Shown here: piece by piece, positions 25,882-34,278 of the stretch
Layout of the letters: every line of letters starts with the position of its first letter
How positions within the stretch are numbered: position 1 is the first letter of the stretch
Origin: Roseiarcus sp963721905
Lineage (GTDB): Bacteria; Pseudomonadota; Alphaproteobacteria; Rhizobiales; Beijerinckiaceae
Direction of reading: 5' to 3'
Length of the DNA: 64,000 nucleotides
Assembly: GCA_963721905.1 (NCBI GenBank)
Contig: CAVRMF010000008.1
Span: 124,001-188,000, forward strand
The notes under the pieces: generated by a model
The model's database searches: none
What the model was told of the DNA's origin: nothing
The model's input: only the letters and a program-made list of their open reading frames with translations
Translations under genes and position numbers: made by a program

Positions 25882-27063
25882 ATGACCTCCGCCTCGCCAA
25901 TCGCCGTCATCGACGGCCTGCCGATCCTTCTGCCCGAGGCGCTCGGCGCGGCGCTCGCGGCGCTGGGGGTTCTTCTGGTCCTCGCGCTGATCGTCTTGAT
26001 GCGCGGCGGTTCGGCCCGGCGGCGCGAGGCGGAGGCGGCTCGCGAGCTGCAGGAGGCGATCGAGACGCAGTTCGCTGCGCTTGCCCAGTCGAGCGCCGAG
26101 CTCAACGGCCGAGTCGCGGGCATGGCCGAATGGCTGGGCTCGCGCCAGACCGATCTTGCCCGCGTGGTCGCCGACCGGCTCGATTCGGTCGGGGCGCGGC
26201 TCGGCGCCGGGCTCGAAAATCAGGCGCAGACGACCGGCGAAAACCTTGGCAGGCTTAACGAGCGGCTCGCGGTGATCGACGCGGCGCAAGCGCGGCTCAC
26301 AGAAATGACCCGCGAGGTGGTGTCGCTGAAAGACATTCTGTCCAACAAGCAGGCGCGCGGCGCCTTCGGCCAGGCACGGATGGAGGCGATCGTGCGCGAC
26401 GGCCTGCCTGCCGGCGCCTACGACTTCCAGTTTACGCTCTCGAACCGCGCCCGGCCCGACTGCGTGATCCGCCTGCCGGGCGACGCGCGGCTCCTCGCGG
26501 TCGACGCCAAATTCCCGCTCGAGGGCTTTTCGGCGCTGCGCGCTGCGCGCGACGACGACGCGCGAAAGAACGCCCAAGCGCGCGTGCGCGCGGATGTCGG
26601 CAAGCATGTGAAGGACATCGCCGAGCGCTATCTCCTGCCGGGCGAGACGCAGGATATCGCGCTGATGTTCGTGCCCTCCGAGGCGATCTATTCCGATCTC
26701 GTCGAGCATTTCGACGACGCAATGCAGAAGGCCCATCGCGCCCGCGTCGTCATCGTTTCGCCGACGCTGATGATGATGGCGATCAACGTCGCCCAGGCGA
26801 TTTTGCGCGACGCGCGCATGCAGGACGAAGCGCAGGCGATCCAGGCGGAAGTCGGCAAGCTCGTCAACGACGTGCGCATGCTGGTTGAGCGCGCCTCGAA
26901 GCTCGAGACGCATTTCCGTCAGGCGCAGGAGGACCTTGCCGGCGTCGGCGCGGCGTCGCAAAGGATCGCGCGACGCGGCGAGCGGATCGAATCCATGGAT
27001 TTCTCCCGCGAGGGCGAGGCGGAGCCGCCGGACCTGATGCGGCTCGCGCGCGGGGCGGAGTAG
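25882..27063 (+). CDS. rmuC: DNA recombination protein RmuC homologue
   Basis: A 393-residue RmuC-type protein. One N-terminal membrane span (GAALAALGVLLVLALIVLMR, about 20-39), then a coiled-coil of about 100 residues, then the RmuC nuclease-like domain (about 150-370) with QARMEAIVRDGLPAGAYDFQ, LLAVDAKFPLEGF and MFVPSEAIYSDLVEHF. RmuC proteins limit inversions at short repeats in E. coli and are predicted nucleases. ATG 25882 is chosen because the membrane span then follows directly; 25855 is possible. Confidence 0.92.
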   Translation: MTSASPIAVIDGLPILLPEALGAALAALGVLLVLALIVLMRGGSARRREAEAARELQEAIETQFAALAQSSAELNGRVAGMAEWLGSRQTDLARVVADRLDSVGARLGAGLENQAQTTGENLGRLNERLAVIDAAQARLTEMTREVVSLKDILSNKQARGAFGQARMEAIVRDGLPAGAYDFQFTLSNRARPDCVIRLPGDARLLAVDAKFPLEGFSALRAARDDDARKNAQARVRADVGKHVKDIAERYLLPGETQDIALMFVPSEAIYSDLVEHFDDAMQKAHRARVVIVSPTLMMMAINVAQAILRDARMQDEAQAIQAEVGKLVNDVRMLVERASKLETHFRQAQEDLAGVGAASQRIARRGERIESMDFSREGEAEPPDLMRLARGAE

Positions 27064-27073
27064 GGGCGGGCCC

Positions 27074-27535
27074 TCAGTCCGAAACGAGGGCTTCGGTTTC
27101 CTGGGCCAGGCGCCGGACCAGCCCCGGCGACATGAGCTTGTCCAATTTTGCGTGCGCCTTGCGCCACATCGGAATGGCGGCTTCGAGCCGCGCTGCGCCG
27201 GCGTCGGTCAGCCACGCCATCCGGCGACGAAGATCGCCCTCGACATTGGCGATTTCCACGAGCCCCTCGCCCTCGAGCGTCTGGAGGTTCCGCGACAGCG
27301 TCGATTGCTCGAGGCCCATGCGGGCGGCGAGAGCCCCGAGCGTATCGTCGGACGCCGCCGCGATCTGGGCCATCAGGCCAAGCTTGGCGAGCGTGAGGCC
27401 GCTCTCCGCCATTTCGCGGTCGAAGAACTGGGTGATGCGCCGCGCGGCGAGGCGGCTGTTCGCGCCCGCGCAAACCTCGATGAGGCGGGCCGCGTCGGTG
27501 CGCAGCGTCTTTTTCGCTTGCCTTGCAGGAGCCAT
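27074..27535 (-). CDS. MarR-family transcriptional regulator
   Basis: About 153 residues, a winged-helix MarR repressor. The DNA-binding region is LGALAARMGLEQSTLSRNLQ followed by wing sequence GLVEIANVEGDLRRRMAWLT. N- and C-terminal helices would form the dimer interface. Divergent from the thioesterase gene, with an 11-bp perfect palindrome between them, so it most likely represses both. Start taken at MAPARQ because the in-frame ATGs further up sit inside that palindrome. Confidence 0.9.
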   Translation of the reverse strand: MAPARQAKKTLRTDAARLIEVCAGANSRLAARRITQFFDREMAESGLTLAKLGLMAQIAAASDDTLGALAARMGLEQSTLSRNLQTLEGEGLVEIANVEGDLRRRMAWLTDAGAARLEAAIPMWRKAHAKLDKLMSPGLVRRLAQETEALVSD

Positions 27536-27541
27536 GGGCCT

Positions 27542-27568
27542 ATGTAGATACATCATTTGTATCTACAT
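27542..27568. promoter_or_regulatory. Palindromic operator between marR and thioesterase
   Basis: ATGTAGATACA and TGTATCTACAT form a perfect 11-bp inverted repeat with a 5-base centre, in the 47-base gap between the divergent MarR and thioesterase genes. The size and symmetry fit a MarR dimer site. Confidence 0.75.
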
Positions 27569-27582
27569 GCAAAGGAAAAACC

Positions 27583-28068
27583 ATGAGCGCGCGCGCAGTT
27601 TTTGATTATGGCGTGGCGACCCCGACCGATATCGAAGGCTTGACGGGCCGCCAGATCCTGCAGGCGATCATCGACGGCGCGTTGCCGGCGCCGCCGATCG
27701 CCCGGCCCCTCACTTTCTGGCTGACTGAGGTCGGCGACGGTTTCGCCCTCTTCGAGGGCGAGCCTGGAGAGCACCTGCTCAATCCGATGGGCAACGTCCA
27801 CGGCGGCTGGGCGCTGACCCTGATCGACAGCGCCTGCGGCTGCGCCGCGCTGACGACGCTGCCCGCCGGCGTCAGCTACGCAACGATCGAGACCAAGGGC
27901 AATTTCAGCCGCCCGATCGCCAGGGACACCGGCCGCGTGCGCTGCGAAGGCCGCATCGTCGCGAAGGGCCGGCAGATCATCTCGACCGAGGCCAAGGTGC
28001 TCGACCGCGATGGCAAGGTGCTCGCCCACGGCACGTCGACGGTGATGGTTTTCAACGGCGGGAGGTGA
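27583..28068 (+). CDS. PaaI-family acyl-CoA thioesterase (hotdog fold)
   Basis: A 161-residue hotdog-fold protein. The catalytic loop HGGWALTLIDSACGCAA with preceding NPMGNV matches PaaI/4HBT thioesterases, which hydrolyse acyl- or aryl-CoA esters. ATG 27583 follows AAAGGA. It is divergent from a MarR repressor, suggesting induction by an aromatic or acyl compound. The last codons overlap nothing; the next gene is convergent and 15 bases away. Confidence 0.88.
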   Translation: MSARAVFDYGVATPTDIEGLTGRQILQAIIDGALPAPPIARPLTFWLTEVGDGFALFEGEPGEHLLNPMGNVHGGWALTLIDSACGCAALTTLPAGVSYATIETKGNFSRPIARDTGRVRCEGRIVAKGRQIISTEAKVLDRDGKVLAHGTSTVMVFNGGR

Positions 28069-28083
28069 GCGGGCGGGCCGCGT

Positions 28084-29853
28084 TCATTGCTCGGGCACGC
28101 CGGCTTCGCGCAGGCCGTCGACGTAGCGCTCCCAATCGGCGACCACAACCGGATCATCGCTCGATACGCCGCTGCGAAATCGGGCAATGGTGAAAGTCGG
28201 GTTTATGGCGAGGCCTGCTCGAGCCTCGGACCGCGCTTCAGGAAGCCGCCCGAGCCGCGCCAGAGCGGCCGCCAGAATGAAACGTGAGCTCGGATAATTC
28301 CTGTTGGCGTCGACCGACCGGCGCAGCCAAACGACCGCCTCCTCTTCCCTGCGAAGCCGAATTTTGGCCAACCCGGCGAACATGCACCAGAGATAGACAT
28401 GGGCATCGCGGGGACTGAGGCGCAGCGCCTCCTGGATGTGACCCTCGGTCTCCTCGGGCTGGCCGAGGAGAAGCTTGCCGTCGCCAATTTGCGCGTGCGC
28501 GACGGCCATGTTTCGATCGAGGTCCAACGCCCGCTCGCACGACGCGACGCCCTGAGAGGCGCAATTCGTATGCATTTGGACCACGCCCAGGAGCAGATGG
28601 GCGAGCGCATTCTCGGGAGCCATGGAGAGCGCGGCGGTCAAAGCCTCTTCAGCGGCGGCAAGCCGCGCTGCTCGATCATCGGTTAGGAAGCTCAGTGCGA
28701 CCTGGATGTCCACGGCGGCAAGGCCGATCGGCGCTAACACGTTAGCGGAATCGAGCGCCGCGGCCCGCTCGAACAAGCCGCGCGCCTGCGCGAGATTGTC
28801 AGCCGTGATGCCCTTGTTCCGCCAGGCCCAGCCCTGAAAGCAGAGGTCCATCGAATCGGGATTGGGCTTTCGCTCGGCGCGGCGGGCCTCGGCGGCAAAC
28901 AGCTGTACGCTGAGCGCATGAGCGAGCCGCGCGACAATTTCATCCTGCATGTCGAAGAGGTCGGCGACGGGCTTGTCGAAACGCTCCGCCCAGAGATGTT
29001 TGCCGTTTTCGGCGTCGATGAGCTGGACATTGACACGCATCCGGGACCCGGCGCGCTGAACGCTGCCCTCGAGGATGTAGCGGACGTTCAGCTCGCTCCC
29101 GATCTGCTTCGCGTCGGCATGCCTGCCCTTGTAGGTGAAAGCGGTGTTGCGCCCGATGACGAAGGAGCCGCTGATGCGCGACAGATCGGTGGTCAGGCTC
29201 TCTGTCACGCCGTCGACGAAATGCTCCTGTTCGGGGTCGCCGGACATGTTGGAGAAGGGCAGGACAACGATGGAGAGGCGAGGCGGACCTTGCTCATGCG
29301 GCGTGGTGGGGGAGAGAGCGGGCGCTGCGCTGTCCTTGGCAGGCCTGATCGCATAGACCCGCACTGGCCGGGCGATGTTCTTGAGCGCCATCTCGCCGAG
29401 ATCGACGAAATCGGCGTCGATCCTGCCGCGCACGTGATCGAAGGCGGCGCCCGAAACGAAAACACCGCCGGGCTCGCAGACGCCTTCGAGGCGCGCCGCG
29501 ATATTGACGCCGTCGCCGAGAATGTCGTCGCCCTCGATCAGGACATCGCCGAGGTTGACGCCGATGCGGTAGAGGATGCGCTTCGCCTCGGGCGTCTCCG
29601 CGTTGCGCTCGGCCATCAGTTTCTGGATCGCGATCGCGCATTCGGTCGCCGCGACCACCGAGGGAAACTCGAGCAGGAGCCCGTCGCCGGTCGTCTTGAC
29701 GATGCGGCCGCCGAGGCCCGCTATGATCGGCCGCGCCGCCTCGCGATGCTCGCTGACCGCCCGCGCCGTCCCCGCCTCGTCCTCGCCCATGAGGCGGGAG
29801 TAGCCGACCACGTCGGCGGCGAGGATCGCGGCGAGGCGGCGGGCGGCGGTCAT
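28084..29853 (-). CDS. Class III adenylate cyclase with TolB-like and TPR domains
   Basis: A 589-residue cytoplasmic signalling protein. Cyclase domain about 1-170: metal Asp in AAILAADVVGYSRLM, GRIVKTTGDGLLLEF, and ILGDGVNIAARLE with the catalytic Asn and Arg. A TolB-like N-domain region follows (about 190-330: PFSNMSGDPEQEHFVDG, ILEGSVQRAGSRMRVNVQLI) and then TPR repeats to the C-terminus. This layout is widespread in Hyphomicrobiales, with many copies per genome. A paralogue lies at 30473. The start ATG overlaps the stop of a ghost cyclase tail (ATGA). Confidence 0.92.
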   Translation of the reverse strand: MTAARRLAAILAADVVGYSRLMGEDEAGTARAVSEHREAARPIIAGLGGRIVKTTGDGLLLEFPSVVAATECAIAIQKLMAERNAETPEAKRILYRIGVNLGDVLIEGDDILGDGVNIAARLEGVCEPGGVFVSGAAFDHVRGRIDADFVDLGEMALKNIARPVRVYAIRPAKDSAAPALSPTTPHEQGPPRLSIVVLPFSNMSGDPEQEHFVDGVTESLTTDLSRISGSFVIGRNTAFTYKGRHADAKQIGSELNVRYILEGSVQRAGSRMRVNVQLIDAENGKHLWAERFDKPVADLFDMQDEIVARLAHALSVQLFAAEARRAERKPNPDSMDLCFQGWAWRNKGITADNLAQARGLFERAAALDSANVLAPIGLAAVDIQVALSFLTDDRAARLAAAEEALTAALSMAPENALAHLLLGVVQMHTNCASQGVASCERALDLDRNMAVAHAQIGDGKLLLGQPEETEGHIQEALRLSPRDAHVYLWCMFAGLAKIRLRREEEAVVWLRRSVDANRNYPSSRFILAAALARLGRLPEARSEARAGLAINPTFTIARFRSGVSSDDPVVVADWERYVDGLREAGVPEQ

Positions 29854-29886
29854 TGTTCGGGGATCCCCCTCGCTTCCCGCACTGGC
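29850..29886 (-). pseudogene. Tail of a deleted cyclase (ghost)
   Basis: Directly upstream of the cyclase at 28084, the minus strand reads VREARGIPEQ and a TGA that overlaps the next ATG. This matches the paralogous ends LREAGVPEQ (28084 gene) and LRKAGVPEA (30473 gene). It is the residual 3' end of another cyclase of the array. Confidence 0.65.
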
Positions 29887-29896
29887 AAGGAGCGCT

Positions 29897-30256
29897 TCAG
29901 CGCGCCTCCAACGACGGCAAATTCAGATGCTGTTCCGGTCGGCGAACCCGCTCTTCGGGTTCGCTGATGATCAGGCCGTGCCCGACGACGGCGGAATGAT
30001 ATTCGATCACCGCCCGGCGAAGGCCGACGATCTGGTCGCGGGTGTCCTTTTGCATGGTCAGCATGTCGGAGGCGACGTCCGCCCGCACGGAATGGAGATC
30101 GGACTTGGTCGCCGTCTCCTCGCGCTGGGCCTGCATTTCGGTTTTCAGCGTCTGCACTTCACTCTTGATATCGCCGACGTCTTTGCGCAGGCCCCGCAGA
30201 TGCTCGATGACGATATTTTCCGGTTGCTCGGCCACCAGGATTCCCTCAAGTCTCAA
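29897..30256 (-). CDS. Small coiled-coil protein
   Basis: Up to 119 residues, perhaps starting at the GTG at 30235 (VAEQPENIVIEHLRGLRKDV). It is heptad-rich (DIKSEVQTLKTEMQAQREET) with a second helix that includes TRDQIVGLRRAVIEYH. It has no recognised domain. It sits inside the space where a third cyclase has been deleted, between its head (30378) and tail (29886) remnants, in the same orientation. Confidence 0.6.
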   Translation of the reverse strand: MRLEGILVAEQPENIVIEHLRGLRKDVGDIKSEVQTLKTEMQAQREETATKSDLHSVRADVASDMLTMQKDTRDQIVGLRRAVIEYHSAVVGHGLIISEPEERVRRPEQHLNLPSLEAR

Positions 30257-30377
30257 GAGACTGAAGCCAAGTCTCAGTAGCCCTCTGTTTATAGGGGTAC
30301 GCCGAACCTATCAATCGCGCGCGCAATATCCCAATGGGCGCTCCGTCCCTCGGGCATATTCGCAGCCGCAGAAATCA

Positions 30378-30476
30378 TCAGTTCCGCGCACGGCCCGCGG
30401 CGCCCTCACCCATCAGCCGCGAGTAGCCGACGACGTCGGCGGCGAGAATCGCGGCGAGGCGGCGGGCGGCGGTCAT
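30378..30476 (-). pseudogene. Head of a deleted cyclase (ghost)
   Basis: Minus strand reads MTAARRLAAILAADVVGYSR then LMGEGAAGRARN and stops. The first 24 residues equal the N-terminus of the cyclase at 28084. Its ATG overlaps the stop of the cyclase at 30473 as ATGA, so it was once the next gene in a translationally coupled array. Everything after the first metal Asp is missing. Confidence 0.8.
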
Positions 30477-32254
30477 GCCTCGGGGACTCCCGCCTTGCGC
30501 AGGCCGTCGAAAATGGGCTCGAGCTGGGCCAGAAACGTCGGATCGTCGCACCTAGCGGCCAAGTTGGCCCGAAAGCGGGAGATGGTGAAGGCCGGGTCGA
30601 GCGCGAGGCCGGCCTTGACTGCCGAACGCGCCTCACCAAGCCGGCCAAACTGCGCAAGCGCGGCGCCCAAAACAAAATGTGGATGCGGATAATTTCGGTT
30701 GGCCTCGATCGCCCGTCGAAACCACGCGACCGCCTGCTCCCAACGGCCGAGGTGGTTCTTCGCTATGCCTGCGTAAGTCATCCAGAAATAAGCCACCGTA
30801 TCGCGCGGACTGAGGCGCAGCGCCTCGGCAACGTGAGCCTCGGTTTCTTCGGCGCGACCGACATAAATCTTGCCAAGGCCGATAAAGGCATGGGCGCTAA
30901 CAAGATTTCGATCAAGCGCCAGCGCATGTTCACATTCGGCGATGCCCTGCGCGCCGCGCTTAGTGCTCATGTAGATAAATCCCAGGTACATGTGGCCAAG
31001 CGCATGGTCCGGGACTGACGACAAGGCCTTGGTCAACTTCGCTTCGGCCGCCGCGAAGGCAGCCATGGGATCGCTCACGAAAAAATTTGCCCCCTCGCGC
31101 ACGTCCGCGAGCGCCGATCCAATGAGCGCCTCGACATTGCCGGGATCGGCGGACACTGCGCGATCGAAAAACCTACGCGCTTGCGCCACATTGTCAGGGG
31201 TCGCACCCTTATTGAGCCAAGACATCCCCTGAAAATAGAGGTCAATGGAGTCAGGGTTCGGCGCCTGTTCCGAGCGTCGCGCCTCGGCGGCGACGAGTTC
31301 GGTGTTCAACGCATTGGCCAGGCGCGCGACGATTTCGTCCTGCATGTCGAAGAGATCGGTGAGCGGCTTGTCGAACCGCTCGGCCCAGAGGTGATGGCCG
31401 GTTTCGGCGTCGATGAGTTGGACATTGACCCGCATGCGGTTTCCGCCGCGCTGCACGCTGCCCTCGAGGACATAGCGGATGTGCAGCTCGCGCCCGATCT
31501 GCTTCAGATCGACGGGCTTGCCCTTGTAGGTGAAAGCGGTGTTGCGCCCTATCACGAACGAGCCTCGAATGCGCGAAAGACCGGTCGTAAGGCTCTCCGT
31601 GACCCCGTCGACGAAATGCTCCTGCTCCGGGTCGCCGCCGATATTGGCGAACGGCAAGACGACGATCGAGAGGCGGAGCGGGGCGGATTTTTCGGGCGCT
31701 GGGGCCGGCGGGTGCTTCGCCGGGGCAGGCTGGCCGACGTCAAGCGAATAGACGCGGATCGGCTCGGCAATGTTCTTCAGTTGCCTCGGGCCGAGATCAG
31801 TCACGGCGAAATCGAGCCGCCCCTTCACTTGGCGATAGGCGTCCTCGGAAAGGCAGATCGCGCCGGGCTTTGCGATGCCTTCCAGCCGCGCGGCGATATT
31901 GACGCCGTCGCCCATCAGATCGCCGTCGGCCTCCTCGACCACGTCGCCCAGATGGACGCCGATGCGGAATTCGATTCGGCGCTCAAGCGGCAGGCCGGCG
32001 TTGCGCTCGACCATGCCGTTCTGCACTTCGATCGCGCAGCGCACCCCATCGACCACGCTGCGGAACTCGATGAGCGCCCCATCGCCGGTGCGCTTGACGA
32101 CGCGGCCATGATGGACGGCGACGGTAGGATCGATCAGATCGCTGCGCAGCGCCCTCAAACGAGCAAGCGTGCGATCCTCATCGACGCCCGCAAGCCGGCT
32201 GTAACCGACTACGTCAGCGGCCAGGATCGCGGCAAGCTTCCGGGTTTCGGACAT
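30473..32254 (-). CDS. Class III adenylate cyclase with TolB-like and TPR domains
   Basis: A 593-residue paralogue of the cyclase at 28084. Cyclase domain: LAAILAADVVGYSRLAGVDE, GRVVKRTGDGALIEF, DLMGDGVNIAARLEG. TolB-like region: LPFANIGGDPEQEHFVDG and YVLEGSVQRGGNRMRVNVQL. TPR repeats fill the C-terminal 230 residues. Start set at MSETRK; an upstream in-frame ATG at 32287 adds 11 residues. The stop overlaps the ATG of a ghost third cyclase. Likely makes cAMP in response to an unknown partner bound by the TPRs. Confidence 0.92.
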   Translation of the reverse strand: MSETRKLAAILAADVVGYSRLAGVDEDRTLARLRALRSDLIDPTVAVHHGRVVKRTGDGALIEFRSVVDGVRCAIEVQNGMVERNAGLPLERRIEFRIGVHLGDVVEEADGDLMGDGVNIAARLEGIAKPGAICLSEDAYRQVKGRLDFAVTDLGPRQLKNIAEPIRVYSLDVGQPAPAKHPPAPAPEKSAPLRLSIVVLPFANIGGDPEQEHFVDGVTESLTTGLSRIRGSFVIGRNTAFTYKGKPVDLKQIGRELHIRYVLEGSVQRGGNRMRVNVQLIDAETGHHLWAERFDKPLTDLFDMQDEIVARLANALNTELVAAEARRSEQAPNPDSIDLYFQGMSWLNKGATPDNVAQARRFFDRAVSADPGNVEALIGSALADVREGANFFVSDPMAAFAAAEAKLTKALSSVPDHALGHMYLGFIYMSTKRGAQGIAECEHALALDRNLVSAHAFIGLGKIYVGRAEETEAHVAEALRLSPRDTVAYFWMTYAGIAKNHLGRWEQAVAWFRRAIEANRNYPHPHFVLGAALAQFGRLGEARSAVKAGLALDPAFTISRFRANLAARCDDPTFLAQLEPIFDGLRKAGVPEA

Positions 32255-32373
32255 GGCGTCGCCTTGGTCTTTCGACAAGCCTATCATGAATGAAGCGGCG
32301 GCGCGCTTGCGTGGAGCATGGAGTGGAATAGGGAATCACCTCACCGTGGCCCTTCCAACAAGGAGGCGCGAAA

Positions 32374-32396
32374 CCCCTCTCCCTTTGGGAGAGGGG
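32374..32396. repeat. Intergenic hairpin repeat (CCCCTCTCCC type)
   Basis: CCCCTCTCCC and GGGAGAGGGG form a perfect 10-bp stem with a TTT loop, followed by CAGGGGTGAGGGGA. Parts of this unit recur at 32788-32800 (CCCCTCACCCT) and 34184-34206, on either side of the IS481 element. It resembles REP-like intergenic units. Confidence 0.6.
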
Positions 32397-32432
32397 CAGG
32401 GGTGAGGGGACCGGCAGGAGAAGGATCAGCCT

Positions 32433-32780
32433 ATGGCCTCGGAGCGCCGCGAATTCGCGCGCAATCTGCGCAAGCAGACAACGCGCGCGGAGGACATTCT
32501 TTGGGAACGGCTTCGGGGTTCCCGCTTTCACGGCGCGAAGTTCCGACGGCAAGTCCCGCTCGACCGCTTCGTCGTCGATTTTTATTGTCACGCCGCAAAG
32601 CTCGTGGTCGAACTCGATGGAAAGCAGCACGAATGGTTTTCGGACTATGATGCCGGACGGACTGAAGTTCTCGAACGCGTCGGCCTGCGCGTCATCCGGT
32701 TTACGAACGCCGAAGTCTGCGATGATCTCGATTCGGCGCTGTCGCAGATTTATGCGGAATTGCGCCTGCCCTTCGACTGA
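32433..32780 (+). CDS. DUF559 endonuclease-like protein
   Basis: A 115-residue DUF559/vsr-like protein. Typical family features: N-terminal ARNLRKQTTRAEDILWERL, then FRRQVPLDRFVVDFYCHAAK and LVVELDGKQH, with the Asp and Glu/Lys residues expected of a PD-(D/E)XK nuclease fold. Substrate and role are unknown. RBS GGAGAAGG precedes the ATG. Flanked by intergenic hairpin repeats. Confidence 0.88.
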   Translation: MASERREFARNLRKQTTRAEDILWERLRGSRFHGAKFRRQVPLDRFVVDFYCHAAKLVVELDGKQHEWFSDYDAGRTEVLERVGLRVIRFTNAEVCDDLDSALSQIYAELRLPFD

Positions 32781-32814
32781 GGCGCGGTCCCCTCACCCTG
32801 AGCAACCGGGAACA

Positions 32815-34159
32815 TAGGTGACAGATCTGACCGACGACATGGGTGACACAATTCTCGTTCCGTTCAGGTCTGGTGTTGCTGCTGCAGAGGCTGTGGACCC
32901 TGTGGGCAACGCGCAGTGTTGTCCACAAGTCCACGGCCGGCGGGTTTGGGTTTTCGCAAGCGGTCGCCGCCATGGGCGATGACGCCGAGCGCGACGGGGC
33001 CGAAGCTGACCGTCCAGCCGGCGGCGGTTTCGGCGAGGCCGACCGGCTCGCCGGCGAGCGCGCAATTGAGGTAGACGAGCTTGCCCCGCCATTTGATCTC
33101 GCCGTTCGAGCGCACGCGCCGCACCTCCTGGTCGACCGGATAGTCGGGCTCGCGCAGGACGCCGTCCCAGCGCCGGGACGAGACTTGATAATGTTCGGCC
33201 GGGGTGGCGTTGCCGAGCGCCTGGTGCGGGCGCTCCTCGTTGTAGAGCCGTTGAAAGGCGTGGAAGCGGTCGAGCTGCTCGCGCAGGGTCTTCGCCGGCG
33301 GCGTGGCGGCGTCCTGCAACAGGGTCAGATGCATGCGCTCGTGTCGTCCGTTCTGCTGCGGCTTGCCGGGAGCGATCCGCTCCGGCTCAACCCCGGCCTT
33401 GACCACGAGAACCGAAAGGCGGGACAGCCCTCCCACGCCAGTGGAGGCGAACGGCGGACCGTTGTCGGAGCGAAGCCTGAGCGGCAGGCCGAATTCGCGG
33501 AAGGCCGCGTCGAGCACCGGCCAGACGTGCTCGGCGTCGCTTTTGCCCAGCGCCTGACAGCGCAACAGATAGCGGCTGTGCGCGTCGGTGAGCGTCAGCG
33601 GTTCGCAACGGGCGCCATCGCCGGTGACGAACCAGCCCTTGAAATCGATGCACCACACGTCGTTGGCCGCGCCGCAATGGCCGAACGGCGCGCTCGAGGG
33701 CGGGCTGCGGCGGCGCAGCTTGCGTTTCACCGTCAGCCCTTCGCGATCGAACAAGAGGCCGATCGTGCTCGCCGCCGGCCAGCCGATCGAAGGCGCCTGC
33801 CGCTCGAGAAAGGCGCGCACCTTCAAAGGCCCCCAAGTCGGATGCGCCCTGCGCACCGCAACGCAGCGCTCGCCGATCTCTCGCGCAATCGCTTGCGGGT
33901 GATGGTGCGGCGCCCGCGAGCGATCGAGCAAACCCTCGACCCCCGCCTCCCGATAGCGCAAAAGCCGTTCGTAGCCCGTCTTCCGGCTTACCCCGAACTC
34001 CCGGCACAGCGCAGCAAACGGCTCCTCGTGCTTCTCGACCGCAATCACAAAGCGCATCCTCTCATCCACGGCGCAGGTCTCCCTCCATCCCATCGGCAAG
34101 GCCCTCCTCGCCGATCAGTTGACCTGTCACCCATGTCGTCGGTCTATTCTGTTACCCAT
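32815..34159 (-). mobile_element. IS481-family insertion sequence
   Basis: Imperfect 35-bp terminal inverted repeats: left 32815-32849 and right 34125-34159 share GACCGACGACATGGGTGACA exactly and differ at a few outer positions (ATAGGTGACAGA versus ATGGGTAACAGA). One transposase fills the interior. The element lies within a block of REP-like intergenic repeats. Confidence 0.88.
32864..34099 (-). CDS. IS481-family transposase
   Basis: A 411-residue DDE transposase. N-terminal HTH: LCREFGVSRKTGYERLLRYR. The rve catalytic core has DVWCIDFKGWF (first Asp), LRLRSDNGPPF (second Asp) and GKPQQNGRHERMH (Glu). A C-terminal region (TWSVS-like, beta-rich) follows. Intact length and clear repeats suggest recent insertion. 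Confidence 0.93.
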   Translation of the reverse strand: MPMGWRETCAVDERMRFVIAVEKHEEPFAALCREFGVSRKTGYERLLRYREAGVEGLLDRSRAPHHHPQAIAREIGERCVAVRRAHPTWGPLKVRAFLERQAPSIGWPAASTIGLLFDREGLTVKRKLRRRSPPSSAPFGHCGAANDVWCIDFKGWFVTGDGARCEPLTLTDAHSRYLLRCQALGKSDAEHVWPVLDAAFREFGLPLRLRSDNGPPFASTGVGGLSRLSVLVVKAGVEPERIAPGKPQQNGRHERMHLTLLQDAATPPAKTLREQLDRFHAFQRLYNEERPHQALGNATPAEHYQVSSRRWDGVLREPDYPVDQEVRRVRSNGEIKWRGKLVYLNCALAGEPVGLAETAAGWTVSFGPVALGVIAHGGDRLRKPKPAGRGLVDNTARCPQGPQPLQQQHQT

Positions 34160-34183
34160 CTGCCCGGTCAGGACCCCCCCCGG

Positions 34184-34206
34184 CCCCTCTCCCGACCGGA
34201 GAGGGG
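34184..34206. repeat. Intergenic hairpin repeat (second copy)
   Basis: CCCCTCTCC (34184-34192) pairs with GGAGAGGGG (34198-34206). Same class as the unit at 32374 and situated just outside the right end of IS481. Confidence 0.55.
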
Positions 34207-34278
34207 GGCGCACGTGGGAGAAGGGGGCGCGAAGCGCCGGATGAGGGCGTGCGCCAAGCTTGCGGAAAAGGGGTCGAA

